From the NCBI RefSeq assembly GCF_963082655.1, contig NC_081554.1:92324245-92388244 (forward strand): a stretch of DNA of 64,000 nucleotides. Direction: 5' to 3'. A program made the translations under genes and the position numbers. Positions within the stretch are counted from its first letter, which is position 1. Every line of letters starts with the position of its first letter. Origin of the DNA: Stomoxys calcitrans (Eukaryota; Arthropoda; Insecta; Diptera; Muscidae). This document shows positions 42,760 to 53,754 of the stretch, piece by piece. The notes under the pieces are model-generated. The model was not told the DNA's origin, made no database searches, and was given only the letters and a program-made list of their open reading frames with translations.

Positions 42760-45200
42760 AGGCGCGTTATCCAGCATAAATTAGCAATACTAAATCAAAG
42801 ATGTGGACACGAAAGCAGAATGGACGAAGAGAATAGTAATATTCAAACGGCTTTAAAAACCTTTGTAAACAACCTTCTAGGGCACATCAGGACTGTGTGT
42901 TGTGCATTAAAACCATCAACCATGGAATTAGCTTTGCACGAACTAAGCTCAGCAGGCTTCTTGAATCATGAAAAAAACAAGACAAACCTCACACCAACAA
43001 TCTACAAAATGCAAATTAGAAGCCTATAATCACATATATATCCATTATACAGGACATTCGTTCAGTGGCAGAAGAATTCACCCCAACAATGGCAACACAG
43101 ACAACCAAGATACTCACAACAACAGCAACAAAGGCAACCAAGATTCCAACAGATGCCACAACCAATGGCGGTAGATGCATCCCAGTAGCTTAGACGACAA
43201 ACCCACTATCAGGAAAAGGATAACAATAAGAAAGGTAATCCCGGAAAACTAGGTTATGATGAAAAATAAGATATGATCATTGACGCAGTGAATATGATTA
43301 AAGAACAAGAAAGTGACGTAGATCAAAGTGCAAGTTTTTATTAATCAGACACAAGTTATCCTTATGATAACGAATTAAGTCAGGAGAGTAACGTATACAC
43401 TCAGTTTTGTAGACAAATGGATTTAAAGTGTGATCAGACAGAAGGATACTTCTGTCAGGAAATCAGGAAATTTTTCGGTTAGTTCCTTGAGAAAGCCACC
43501 AGACTTCACTATATTTTGCTTAGAGGAAGGTCAAAAAAGTCCAGCTTATTAATAGATACCGGTTCCACCGAAAATTTTTTAAGTGAGGACCATTGTCCAC
43601 CCCAATTTATAAAAAAAAACATATTCACCAATTCATATAAAGACAGAAGCTTGTGTTATTACAGTTGATTGTAATGCACATTTTCGAAAATATAAAATAC
43701 AGATTAAACTAAAATTAGATACAATCTTTAATTTCCATGGATACTTTGTAGGATTTTTAGGAAATCAGACGTAAAAAGAAAATTATGCGATAATTGACTA
43801 CCGTAAGAAACAGTTAACCATTAATGGTCGAGAAGGAGATTCCAAGGAAGAAACGGAAGTCGAAAATTTACCAGAACTTCATCACATTCAAGCATTAGGG
43901 ATAACGGATTAATTACGAATGGATGACTTAGACACCGAAGAGAAGTTAGAACTCAGAAAATTAATCAATAGGTATGAAAATGCTTTTTATCATCCTGGTG
44001 ATGATCTGACTTTCACTAATGAGGTAAAACACAAGATTGAGATAAAGGAGCCGTATATAAGAAGTAGATCGGAAGATATCCGAGATGCTGGAATAAGGCA
44101 TTATAAAACACAACTCTTCTCCATATAATTAACCTATATGGATAGTTCCCAAAAAGGAAGATAAGGTAAGAAATAAGGAATGGAGGATCATAAAAGATTA
44201 TAGGAAGCTTAACGCTATTACCGAAGATGATAGGTATCCTATACCCATAATTGACGATATTCTAGACAAGTTGGGTCGAGCTAACTACTTTACGACATTG
44301 GACTTGACGAAAGGATTTTACCAGGTTGAGGTAGACCTGAATATAAGAATGCCAGTCGGTTTAATAATGCTCCTGCAACTTTTCTGCGAATGATGAACAA
44401 TGTTCTTAGGGATCATATCAATAAGATATGTGTAATATTATGGACGACATTTTAATTTGTTCAACGTCATTACAAGTACAAATGAAAAACTTGGGAAAAG
44501 TTTTAAAAACCTTGGAAGAAGCTAATTTAATTTAAGGCCAAATCAGATTGTTTAAAAAAGGAAACTGAGTTTTTGGGACATGTTGTGACTGAAAAAGGAA
44601 TTAGTACTAATCCGAACAAGGTAAAATGCATAAATTATTTCTCTATACCAAGGAATATCAGAGAAATACAAAGTTTCCTAGGGTTAACAGGATATTACAG
44701 GAAATTTAATCCGAGTTATGCAAGGTTTGCAAAACCATTGAGAATGAAAAAGGATGCAACAATTAACTCAACTTAAGAAATTGAAGAAGAATGTGTTTCC
44801 AATTTATTTAGTTATAAACAAATGGAATGTCATTACGTTAAGAACATCACGAAAATAAACATACCAGATAATAAACCATACAAGTAACAATTATTCACTA
44901 AAATTATCTGGAAATCATTTAATGATCATAGAAAATTGAAAAACAGAAAGTTACTAATTATACTATATTAACATTAATAATAGTTATTATAATCCTTATA
45001 TCACAGTACTTATACATAAAATACAAATCAAAATTAAATAAAGTCAATGTAGCGGTAAACATACCCTTCCCCGTAGGTCCTTTGGATCACAGGCAAGAGT
45101 CGTCGTCAATCACATTAAGAATACCGAATATATAACAGAACTAAGATTTAATTTAAACAAAAAGTTACTAGTTATGCTATTTTAATATTAATAATTGTTA
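42760..45200 (+). mobile_element. Ty3/Gypsy retrotransposon remnant, copy 1
   Basis: A decayed plus-strand LTR-type element. From left to right: gag-like frames (42820-43174, with a glutamine/proline-rich end PRYSQQQQQRQPRFQQMP), an aspartic protease motif LLIDTGSTENFLS at about 43545, a reverse transcriptase with [25 protein letters not shown] and NNAPATF at 44235-44390, the connection segment FLGLTGYYRKF at about 44680, and then a jump to a hydrophobic segment near 44960. RNase H and integrase are missing here. Many stops and frameshifts break it. By eye it is closest to the 17.6/297-like branch of Gypsy. No LTR pair could be confirmed. Confidence 0.75.
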
Positions 45201-45295
45201 TTATAATCATTATATCACTGTACTTATATGTAAAATTAAATAAAGTAAATGTAGCAGTAAAAATACCCTTCCCCGTAGCTCATTCATCAGATGTT
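44945..45295 (+). repeat. Direct duplication at the Gypsy 3' part
   Basis: Two copies about 215 bases apart share AAAGTTACTA.TTAT.CTAT, TTATTATAATC.TTATATCAC and AATACCCTTCCCCGTAG. The translated first copy is a hydrophobic stretch with a basic tail, like a membrane anchor at the end of an envelope-type frame. The duplication lies beyond the reverse transcriptase part. Confidence 0.6.
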
Positions 45296-45775
45296 CATAT
45301 TGCACCATGATCATACGATGATCATATTCATAACATAAATAAATCTCTTTTCAAATCATGAGACACTCATTCATCAGATAGTCATATTACGAGGTGTCAC
45401 TATAAACATATTTAGCACACAGACACAGATATCATATCCAAAGCCAATCATAAAATCTAAACATAATGCTAAGGTTAAATCAAAATTATCAATAAAGAAC
45501 AGTTCTATTCCAACGGTAAAAATACCCGTAACGTCCGTTTTTATTGAGTTTGGTTTTCCCATCACCAAGTTAAATTTTAGGGTTAATTTGTGGCTCCTGT
45601 GAAAAAATTGATTAAAAAAGTTCTATAAAGAAAAAATGTTATAAAGAGAAATAGATCGCTTTATTCAAAAGGTATTATGTTTACTTTCAAAGTAGTTATG
45701 AAGTATTTTGACTATGTGTTGAATTTAAGGTATATGTAGGAGCTCACTCAGTGTGTCGAGCGCTGAAAGGCAGGC
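45296..45775. other. No recognised gene
   Basis: Repeats of CTCATTCATCAGAT with GATCATA words occur at 45285-45385 and may be part of an LTR. Otherwise nothing was recognised. Confidence 0.35.
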
Positions 45776-47301
45776 ATGCGATTGCAGCAGCACGGACTAG
45801 GAGAAAGATTTGACGACAGAGAGGTGAACACAAAAAAAGAAGGTAAAATCTCACAAGTATGGAAATACTTTAAAACGCCAGATGACAAAAAATTTGCAAA
45901 GTGCATTAACTGCGGAAAAGAGTAAAAACTTGCGGAAATACTTCAAACTTGCACGATCATTTGAAAAGATACCAATCTGGCTTAGAAATGCTTGTCCAAG
46001 ATTCCAGCACTCCAACTATTTCGGCGGATACTGACAATTGTAGATCGTCGATGCATTCTGTAGCTTCTTACTTTAAAAGAGCCATTTTGTATGACACAAA
46101 ATGATTGCCCGGGATGTGCAGCCTTATAACATAGTTGAAAACGACGGTTTTGTAAACTACTGTCAGGTATTGGATCCCAGATATAAGCTCCCAAGCAAAA
46201 CACACCTAACAGATGTGCTAATGCTTAATTTGTTCAAGAAACTTCAGCTAAATTAACAATAATGCTAGAAGGTATTTCTGATATATCTGTCACTTGTGAT
46301 TAGTGGACATCGATTATGATTTGAAAACTGCGTCATTAGCCGCAAGAAAACTATTGAATACAACTAACAACACGGCTCAAAATATTGCAGACACTTTGAA
46401 AGACATTTTATACCATTGAAATGTGCTCAACAAAACCGTTTGTATTGTTGCCAGCTCTATGCTGAAAGCATGCAAAATATTAAAAATTAGAAATCTTCCA
46501 TGCTGGTTTAAAATTCGAAAAAGACGATTTAGTAAAAGCTTTGGTTACAAAGTGTAAGGCCATAGTCAGATTTTTCAACCAAAGTACCAAGATGGAGCAG
46601 ATGGTTTCTACCTAATGATCCAGAATCCTAATGATGACAAATGATGTCATCGTTACAGTTCTATTATCAACTACTAAAGCACCGCTGCCTTTTACGGCTG
46701 AAGAAATCAATATCTTAAAAAATATAGAAAAAATATTATAATTTTTCCAACAAGCAAATGAAAAGATTTCTCGTGGAAAATACATATGTGACTCTTTCGC
46801 TGATCGTACCCATGGCTATGGGCTCTACCGCAAAGTGGAAAACCTTTCACCACACCTTCAAACTTTGCAAGGAAAAAATTTTAACTTTCTAGAGACAATC
46901 AAAAAACGTCCATAAAAAAAGACCCATTAGCAAATACGCAAACGTGCGATCAGATGCCATTATTATTAAAAGACAATATCTGGAGAGAACTTTAGTTGCC
47001 CAAGACATGGATCCTCCTTTATGGATTAAGGTAAACTAAAACAATAAATACTCAATACTGAAGAAACATATATTTTTATTGAATTATATTTCAGGTGAAC
47101 CAAACGGATTGTCCCTTGCTCAAAAGGCTGATTTTAAAATACTTGTGCATCCCCGCAGCATCCGTCGAGTCCGAAGGAGTATTTAGCAAGGGGGGGCAAA
47201 TTGTTTCGGAGAGGCGAACCAGGTTCAAGAAAGAAAATGTGAACATTATTTTATTCTTAAACCAAAAAAATTGGATCAAAAAACATTATTATCGTATATG
47301 A
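45776..47301 (+). pseudogene. BED-finger hAT transposase pseudogene
   Basis: ATG at 45776 opens a frame leading into a BED zinc finger: VWKYFKT, then CINCGK, and after a frame change NTSNLHDHLKRY, giving the C-x2-C and H-x4-Y/H pattern. Middle segments include NIADTLKDILYH and SSMLKACKILKIRNLPC (about 46380-46510) and a late region with NFNFLETIKKR-like reading. The end at 47094-47301 is a clean hAT C-terminal dimerisation domain (CPLLKRLILKYLCIPAASVE; ERRTRFKKENVN). At 47030-47093 GTAAAC...TTTCAG fits a short intron that keeps frame. Stops and shifts elsewhere make it inactive. It belongs to the hAT superfamily with an N-terminal BED finger. Confidence 0.8.
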
Positions 47302-47349
47302 ATTTTAATTGAAGCTTTAAATACACACCACATATTTTATTGCGGACGG

Positions 47350-47443
47350 GACTATCGCCCGACTATCGACATTACTATTGCCAACTATCGATGGTTGTAA
47401 AATAACTATCGTCGACTATCGATAGCGCCGACTATCGATTGTT
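47350..47443. repeat. Cluster of ACTATCG words, likely hAT subterminal repeats
   Basis: ACTATCG occurs six times in about 95 bases downstream of the hAT transposase end, several as CGACTATCGATAG palindromes. Such clusters near transposon ends usually bind the transposase. The exact terminus and target duplication were not found. Confidence 0.6.
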
Positions 47444-47469
47444 CTCCCCCTCTAAGTTTTATAGTTCAA

Positions 47470-47870
47470 TCTAACAAAACGAATGCAATGTGCACTACAT
47501 ATTTCCTTCTGGCAATTGCGTTCACTAATGTGAGCACCACACAGTCTGAAACTATGAGCTCCTTTCTGTGTGGGGCTCATCGTTATCATGAAAAGCTAAA
47601 CTGAGAGCTACCGTTTCCACATGTTGTGTCGGGTGGAGAGTCTCAGTGAGGCCTGATGGAACCAGCTCTCACTTATATGTTGAGTGCCTATGATGCTCGA
47701 TATGACAAGGCGAATTATTGGCGCCTCTAAATAACCAATGGCCATAAAGTTCCCGCGGCGATCGGTTTATGGACCGGAACGAGTATATTCACCTATAGTA
47801 GCTTGACGAGGATCGCTACCTCCCATATAGACTTCGACAGGTTACTACAACAAGAAAATTATATTTCGTA
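47470..47870 (+). repeat. Unclassified retroposon-like block
   Basis: A less AT-rich block ending GGTTACTACAACAAGAAAAT, a tail of the same style as the CTGCTACAACAAC tails at 54480 and 56720. No frame or promoter was recognised. It may be a LINE 5' or 3' piece. Confidence 0.35.
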
Positions 47871-48041
47871 GTTTTGGCGAGTAAGTCTTGGTCTTAACAC
47901 ACACATAAACCCCCTACTGCAGAGTATCTACGTTGGGTAAGAAATTATCCATTGCCAGGTGATGTGCAACTAACAATGTCCGCATAAACACTTATTTTTA
48001 CCTCGAGTATGTGTGGATACCTGTGCTCAACTACTCCTCCC

Positions 48042-49120
48042 CAGTGTTGCCACTCAAGAAAAGTATTTCTTACCAAAATTTAAGAAAAATCCTACCAAAC
48101 CCGATCTAAACCCACCAAATGTTCCACAAGCCAAAAATGCGGTATATGTTTCTATGTACACCACCAAAGAATAGGCTATTTTGCTATTCCATTTGCTACA
48201 CATCAAATTTTCGAACATTCAAAGTATACATACTATTGTAGATCGTCATTTATTGAAATCACTCTATCGCCTAAAGTTCAAAGATGGCCTATATCTTGAT
48301 ATAGCACCATTTATACCGATCTCCTGGTAAGAAATCTTGAGTTCATAAAAGTCGTATATATTTTTACCCCGATTTCAATGAACAACTGTGCCGAGTTTGG
48401 ATAAACCGACCTCCCGATTTAAGAATTTGTTCCCAGAAATACACTTTTACTACCCATTTTCGCCGTTCCGTAAGTTTCATACACCCTTCAACCTCTGAGT
48501 ATGAAACAGATCTGAATATATAGCCCCATTTTCCGATTGAAGCCATTGAACAGGTGAATTTTGAACGCACGAAAGCCGCATTTTTTACCGAAATTTGGTA
48601 GAGATCCCTTAACACTCGTACCAGTTACTGTCAATATCAGAACTTTCGCCTTTTTTTAAATTTGAAGCAGTGAGACGCAGTGTATGGTTTTATTCAACAC
48701 TCTTAAGGAATACACACACAGAAAAAAATTAATTTGTAAAACAACAACTTTTGTCGAAAGAACGACGACGAAATTTGTTGACTTTTATGCAACAATTTAT
48801 TTTGAATTTCAACGACCCAAAGTACAAATTTATTGCTGAAAGGCATTAATTGTAAGCCAACATACAACAACAACAATATATCCATAAGCAAGGCCAAAAA
48901 CCATTTAACCAACCAGCCACCATATGTGCCTTTGCTGCTGATATTTTCTCTGTTATTTTTTTCTGTGCAGCGTCGACAAGAAGTGAAATAATTTTGAGTT
49001 ACGCAGCAATTTGTTCGGTTATTAACTTGGTATTTATAGGTTGGAAAAACCTACCAAAAATTGAGGCCTGCCTACCTACCTACCAAGAGAAAAAAAAAAC
49101 TACAAAAAACGGCAACACTG
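48042..49120. mobile_element. Non-autonomous hAT element (1.08 kb)
   Basis: Ends are CAGTGTTGCCACTC at 48042 and CGGCAACACTG ending at 49120, flanked by CTCCTCCC (48034-48041) and CTCCTCAC (49121-49128). Near both ends are related words (CCTACCAAA and CTACCAAAAA). No transposase frame is present. A smaller element-like segment with CACAGAAAAAAAT inverted ends lies inside at 48715-48970. Confidence 0.75.
48715..48970. mobile_element. Nested MITE-like segment with CACAGAAAAAAA ends
   Basis: CACAGAAAAAAATTAA at the left and ATTTTTTTCTGTG at the right are inverted repeats about 255 bases apart. It is non-coding and inside the hAT element at 48042-49120. No target duplication was confirmed. Confidence 0.45.
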
Positions 49121-49128
49121 CTCCTCAC

Positions 49129-49489
49129 TCGAAATTGAAATTGAAATTCTGGCAAAAGATCATTATGACTAGCAGTGAAACAAAACATTTTTTAAATTTG
49201 AATCAATTATAAATTTTATAAAAATGTTATTTGATTTTAAAAAACTATAAAAAGGTGTATTTTACTTTTCTCATAGCCATTTTTCGAGCATTGATTATCC
49301 TGGAAATACGAATTTTTGAGTTTGCCTTTTGGGCAAAAAAATGCACCTCACATTTTCCAGCGGACAATGGACGATATCCTTTGCCACTATACTGCCAATA
49401 TATGTCACATCTAAATGGAAGACATTATGGTTTTTCGGAAACATTACATCAACATTCAGAGAACAATTAAATATGCTCTTCGAAATGCC
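49129..49489. other. No recognised feature
   Basis: A 79-codon frame at 49231-49470 is cysteine- and aromatic-rich with no recognised domain. Otherwise spacer. Confidence 0.3.
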
Positions 49490-50950
49490 AACATGAAAAT
49501 TTCTCTAGAAAAGTCATGATTCTCAAGAAGCAAATATAATTCTTGGGTTATATGGTTAACTGATCGCAGAATTATATAAATACTTTTGAATTAGCCATTT
49601 CCTATTAATTTAAGAGAATTGCAAAGTTTTCTTAGGATGACGGGCTAAGAATTTTAAGAATTTCGTTAAGAATTTTACACAAATCGCTAAACCACTAATT
49701 GTTCTTACCTCTGGTGAAAACGGAAAAGTTTCCAAACACATGACTAAAAAGAACACAATCGTAATGAATGAAATAACTTTATTCCAAAATGTGAAAAACT
49801 TACTTATTTACTTAATCGGATGATAGCAAGAAATTTATTATGAATACAGATTCTTCCCACATAGCAATTTGGGCAGTGTTACCTCAGGATCCGAAACCCA
49901 TTACATTTATCTCTAGAACGTTAAATAAAATGGAACGTAACTACGCAACGAATGACAAAGATTTATATTGTCGGTGTAATGCTATCTTGTTCCAGACGTC
50001 ACTTTATTGATTTTGAGATAAACGCACTTGAAGTTTGCAAAATGCTTTAAACAGGCCATATTTAGCCCCAAAATCTCGAATAAGATACGTGAAATGTTCT
50101 TAGTGATTCTGAAAGACCGTCTCTTAATATCATATAAACCGACCCTAACTAAAAAAAAAACTCGGAAATAGCGTTTGGAACAAGATATCTTTAAACCGAC
50201 GATATGACATTGTTTGGCCATTAAAAACTCTTAGAAATTATATATATGGAGTGACCAACCTGGCTAATCAATACGGACCACCAATCGTTTTCGCTTGCAA
50301 TATCAATCCGTATTCCTAATCCCAAAATGAAACGTTGGCACGCTTTCATTGAAAAGTTCTCTCCAAAGATAGTCTTCAAGCTAGGATCAACTAATTTAGT
50401 TCCGGATGCTTTATTAAAAATAGAAATTCATAACATGACAAATGAATCAATAAGTGTGGACGAAGAGGATTTCGAGAAGCAACATTCGCCTTAAAGCACA
50501 GACACATTTATTATTTATTGAGGAAACAAGGAAACTCTTGAATCAGTTTAAACAACAATTACAAATATCGAAAAACAGTTTTACTCTACATGAGTGAGTA
50601 TTTAACTTTGGGAAAACACGGCACATAATATTATAGAATATAATACATTTGCGAATTTATTAACCAATTTTAAGGAATATTTGAAAGCCAATCTCGTTAC
50701 AGCAATAAATTATAGCCCAGAAGATCTCAATGAATGAATAAACAATAAATAAATAAATAATAATAATAATTTTTCTTTCACAAATTAAATTCCATTAGGT
50801 ATTACTAATAGACACGATCAATGTGCCATTATTGCAGAAACACATAACATGGTCCATAAAGATTATAAAATCTCGCTTGTAAAACAATTAAACATTAAAG
50901 CGACTATTTCCGAAGCATAATAGAAACCACCTCATTTTACAGAATTCCTA
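49490..50950 (+). mobile_element. Ty3/Gypsy retrotransposon remnant, copy 2
   Basis: Begins at the end of the reverse transcriptase region, so it repeats part of copy 1 and is a separate insertion. It then carries the RNase H segment with MNTDSSHIAIWAVLPQD and FISRTLNKMERNYATND (about 49838-49960), and further on WHAFIEKFSPKIVFKLG and NLVPDALLKIE (about 50335-50425), the usual end of RNase H before integrase. A zinc-binding or integrase part is not clearly readable. Several stops and frameshifts. The catalytic aspartate in TDSS is kept. No LTRs were recognised. Confidence 0.7.
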
Positions 50951-50989
50951 TGCTATCACCTTGATTCGGATAAAAATATCCAGAAGAGT

Positions 50990-51165
50990 ACTTGTGAACA
51001 CTCCAAAAGTATGTGGCGCAACCTAGAACAGAAGAGGTGCTCCGCTTTGCTGTCGCTGGCTAGAACAGACGTATCAGTCATTGCGTCCGTCATGCCAGAT
51101 TATTATCTGGTCGAAAAACATGCTGGCAGACTGAAGATTGCAATTAAGGGCGGCACAGGAGAAAA
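50990..51165 (+). mobile_element. LINE beta internal fragment
   Basis: A plus-strand frame reads CEHSKSMWRNLEQKRCSALL and LARTDVSVIASVM, closely matching the LINE beta copy at about 6180-6310 between RNase H and the CCHC motif. It is cut on both sides. Confidence 0.75.
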
Positions 51166-51306
51166 TGCTCAGAGCCCACAATATGGAAAGGAAGGTTAAG
51201 AACTTTGTGCCTGCACAAATAATATATGAAAACACAGGTGAACGTAAACAATTGCAACATGCAGATAACTGAAAGATCTAGGTAATCCCTCCTTTCCTTT
51301 AATTGG

Positions 51307-51888
51307 CTATGACAGAACATTTGTTCCACTAGCCGAACGTAGGATAGTGTTCCAAGCGCCTCGATCTTCTGCGCTCATTTTAAAATCTCTGACACCAAGT
51401 TTCGAGGTGTCTCCCATGACTTGATCTTTCCAACGGGATTTTGGTCTTCCCGGTTTGTAGTGTTTGCCTTCAAAAGACTTCTTTGCTGGAGCTTCTTCAT
51501 CCATTCCGACAACATGACCTAGCCAACGCAGCCGTTGTATTTTGATGCGTGTAACTATGCCATCGTCGTCGTACAGCTCGTGGTTCATACGTCGCCAATA
51601 ATCTCCATTAACGCAAACTGGTCCATTTTTACAAAGAATCTTTCTCTCAAATACTCCAAGCACTGCCTCATCTGCTTTCACAAGTACCCATATAACAACA
51701 CGAGTAGTATCAGTGTCTTGTATAGATAATCCTCGTCTGTCAAGTCCAAAGTAGCATCTGTTTGCCAGTGTTATTCTAAGTTTTATCTCAAAACTGGTGT
51801 TATTCGTTTCGGTAATGACACCAATAATAAGGTCAAAAGTAATAACTGAAATAGCACTGTCTACAAGGACAATGTTAAAATTTAGCAT
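51307..51888 (-). pseudogene. RTE-like LINE reverse transcriptase C-terminal fragment
   Basis: A 193-codon minus-strand frame with ITLANRCYFGLDRRGL, then VFERKILCKNGPVCVN, RLRWLGHVVGMDEEAPAKKS, GRPKSRWKDQVMGDTSKLGV and AEDRGAW. This is the thumb and tail of RTE-type LINE proteins, usually followed by the 3' UTR. The polymerase core is absent and the first 50 codons look scrambled, so it is 5'-truncated. The short copy at 31461-31605 is the same family. Confidence 0.75.
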
Positions 51889-52433
51889 ATTATTTCATAA
51901 ACATTACACTTCCAAATTTCTAGAAAATGATTTTGCTGTGTCGTCTATCAACGGCAACTTTTGTCTTTGCGGATATAAAAGATTACACGAGGGATTACTA
52001 TGCATCGAAATAGAATAAGGATGCCTAGGTGTATAAAGAATATGGCGATATTCTTCATGTAATGAATATGACTTAGTACATGAATATAATTTTAGAAGAG
52101 AAGCGTTTTTTCTTGTTTTTTGAACAGTAATTAATTGAAACCCCTTTGATCCAATTAGATAATAGACGAATATAGAGGGTTATTAATTAGTAAGAAACGG
52201 CCTAAAAATGTACTACAGGATCTTGTGGCCATAAGGAATAAAGTTAATGACTTAATCGCAAACAATAATAAAAAATATGTTACAAATTTGGAACTGTTCA
52301 AAACAGTTGAAAGACTTTATACTGCCGTTAGAAGCTTTAAGAGACAGGCCTACGAGAAATGGTAAGCAGACACAGGTTTTGTTAATCGGTTATAACGACC
52401 CAAACCCATGTTTTGAGCAAGGCTTAAATACTT
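51889..52433. other. No recognised feature
   Basis: AT-rich spacer. Around 52150-52340 weak LTR-element-like frames may continue the Gypsy debris, but no motif is secure. Confidence 0.3.
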
Positions 52434-52718
52434 GCAAATGCAAATTTTTGCAAATTTTGCCCATGAACATTTCACTAAGAAACAGGGACAAACTTCTTAC
52501 ATATCAATGAGTGCAGTCCGATTCAAGTTTTAAGCTCAACGAACGGCGTGCCGTAGTGCGACACCTCTTGGGAGAGAAGTTTTTACATGGCATAGTACCT
52601 CACAAATGTTGCCAGCATTAGGAGGGGAAAATCCATCGCTGAAAATTTTTTTCATGATGGTCCCCCCAGGCGTTCAGCATCATAGGCGGGCATGCTAACC
52701 TCTGCGCTATGGTGGCTT
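52434..52718 (-). mobile_element. SINE2 copy f
   Basis: Minus-orientation copy with tail TTGCAAATGCAAATTTTTGC at the left, GGCGTGCCGTAGTGCGACAC in the body and the tRNA-like head ending GCGCTATGGTGGC at the right. Flanks CTTAAATACTT and CTTAAGAACTT look like a target duplication. The B box is partly lost (CCCCCCAGGCG). Confidence 0.8.
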
Positions 52719-52739
52719 AAGAACTTAATCCGACTAATT

Positions 52740-53240
52740 TACATTAAAGCGAAATTTATGACAATTACGACATGGTCAAAATGCACTTTATTGGTAGCAC
52801 CTCCGATTTCGCTGAAATTAGGTTTGTAGATGTGGGTTGACCCAGGATCCCATATCTAAAGTTCATTTTTGGGGTAAAGGCCCCTGGACCCCCCTAGGCG
52901 CCAAAACCCCCCCTTTGGGGGAAGTGGTCCGACCTAGACAATATGGATATTAAATGAAAGATATTATGAAGTCGATTACGAAAACATGTCCAAAAATTGG
53001 ACCCGGGAAGGCCCTAGGGGGTCTTTAGAATTTTGAACCCCCCCTACTCCTAGGCAATATGGTTATCAAATGAAAGGTATTAAGGAGTAGATTATGAATA
53101 AGCAAAAATACCTCTAATAATTGGACCCGGGAAGGACCTACTTGGCCTTGGGAATTTTGAACGCTGTTAACACAGGCAAAATGGGTGTCAAATGAAAGGT
53201 ATTAACGAGTAGAGGACGATAGATATGCAAATTAATTAAG
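52740..53240 (+). repeat. Tandem non-coding repeat, unit about 115 bp
   Basis: About three units share TGGACCCGGGAAGG, TTTAGAATTTTGAACCC and CAATATGG.TATCAAATGAAAGGTATTAA. A single inverted unit lies at about 53650-53750 (CCTTTCATTTGGAACCC; GACCTTCCCGGATGC). No coding capacity. Confidence 0.65.
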
Positions 53241-53649
53241 CTCTAAAAGATCTCTAAAGAAAATATTTCAAGAAAATCGAAAATTTTTTGAAGAATTTTT
53301 TTTTTGACGATTGACGATCAAACAAGTACCATTTTTTTTATATATCTATTACAATAATTGAGCTACTACACGCACCGTTCATTCAATTCTCACTTCTGAT
53401 TTTGATCGACACGGACATAATTTTATACGCAATAATGACATAAATTGTTCCCGACGACATTGTGGCGTGATGGGTTGGCGATAATGGTGAAGAATTGGTG
53501 GATTAACTGATGGAATTCGGTTTACTACCCAAAAGAGGCACCATGTATTGCCCCCACGGCCAGGAAAAAACATTTGTTTTGACTAAATGTCAAAATGGTT
53601 TTAAATGGCGATGCTATTCAATCTATTTAATCACATTTTCTTCCATAAT
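53241..53649. other. No recognised gene
   Basis: Spacer between the tandem repeat and its inverted unit. No gene is supported. Confidence 0.35.
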
Positions 53650-53754
53650 TCGTAATCTACACGTTAATACCTTTCATTTGGAACCCATATTCAAAATTCT
53701 CAAGACTCCGTAGGACCTTCCCGGATGCAATTTTTGCATATTCGTATTCTACTC

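Noticed and set aside
42291..45300. Intact LTR retrotransposon with paired LTRs
   Set aside because: No matching LTR pair, primer-binding site or polypurine tract could be identified. The duplicated 45-kb segment lies inside the 3' part and does not recur at the left.
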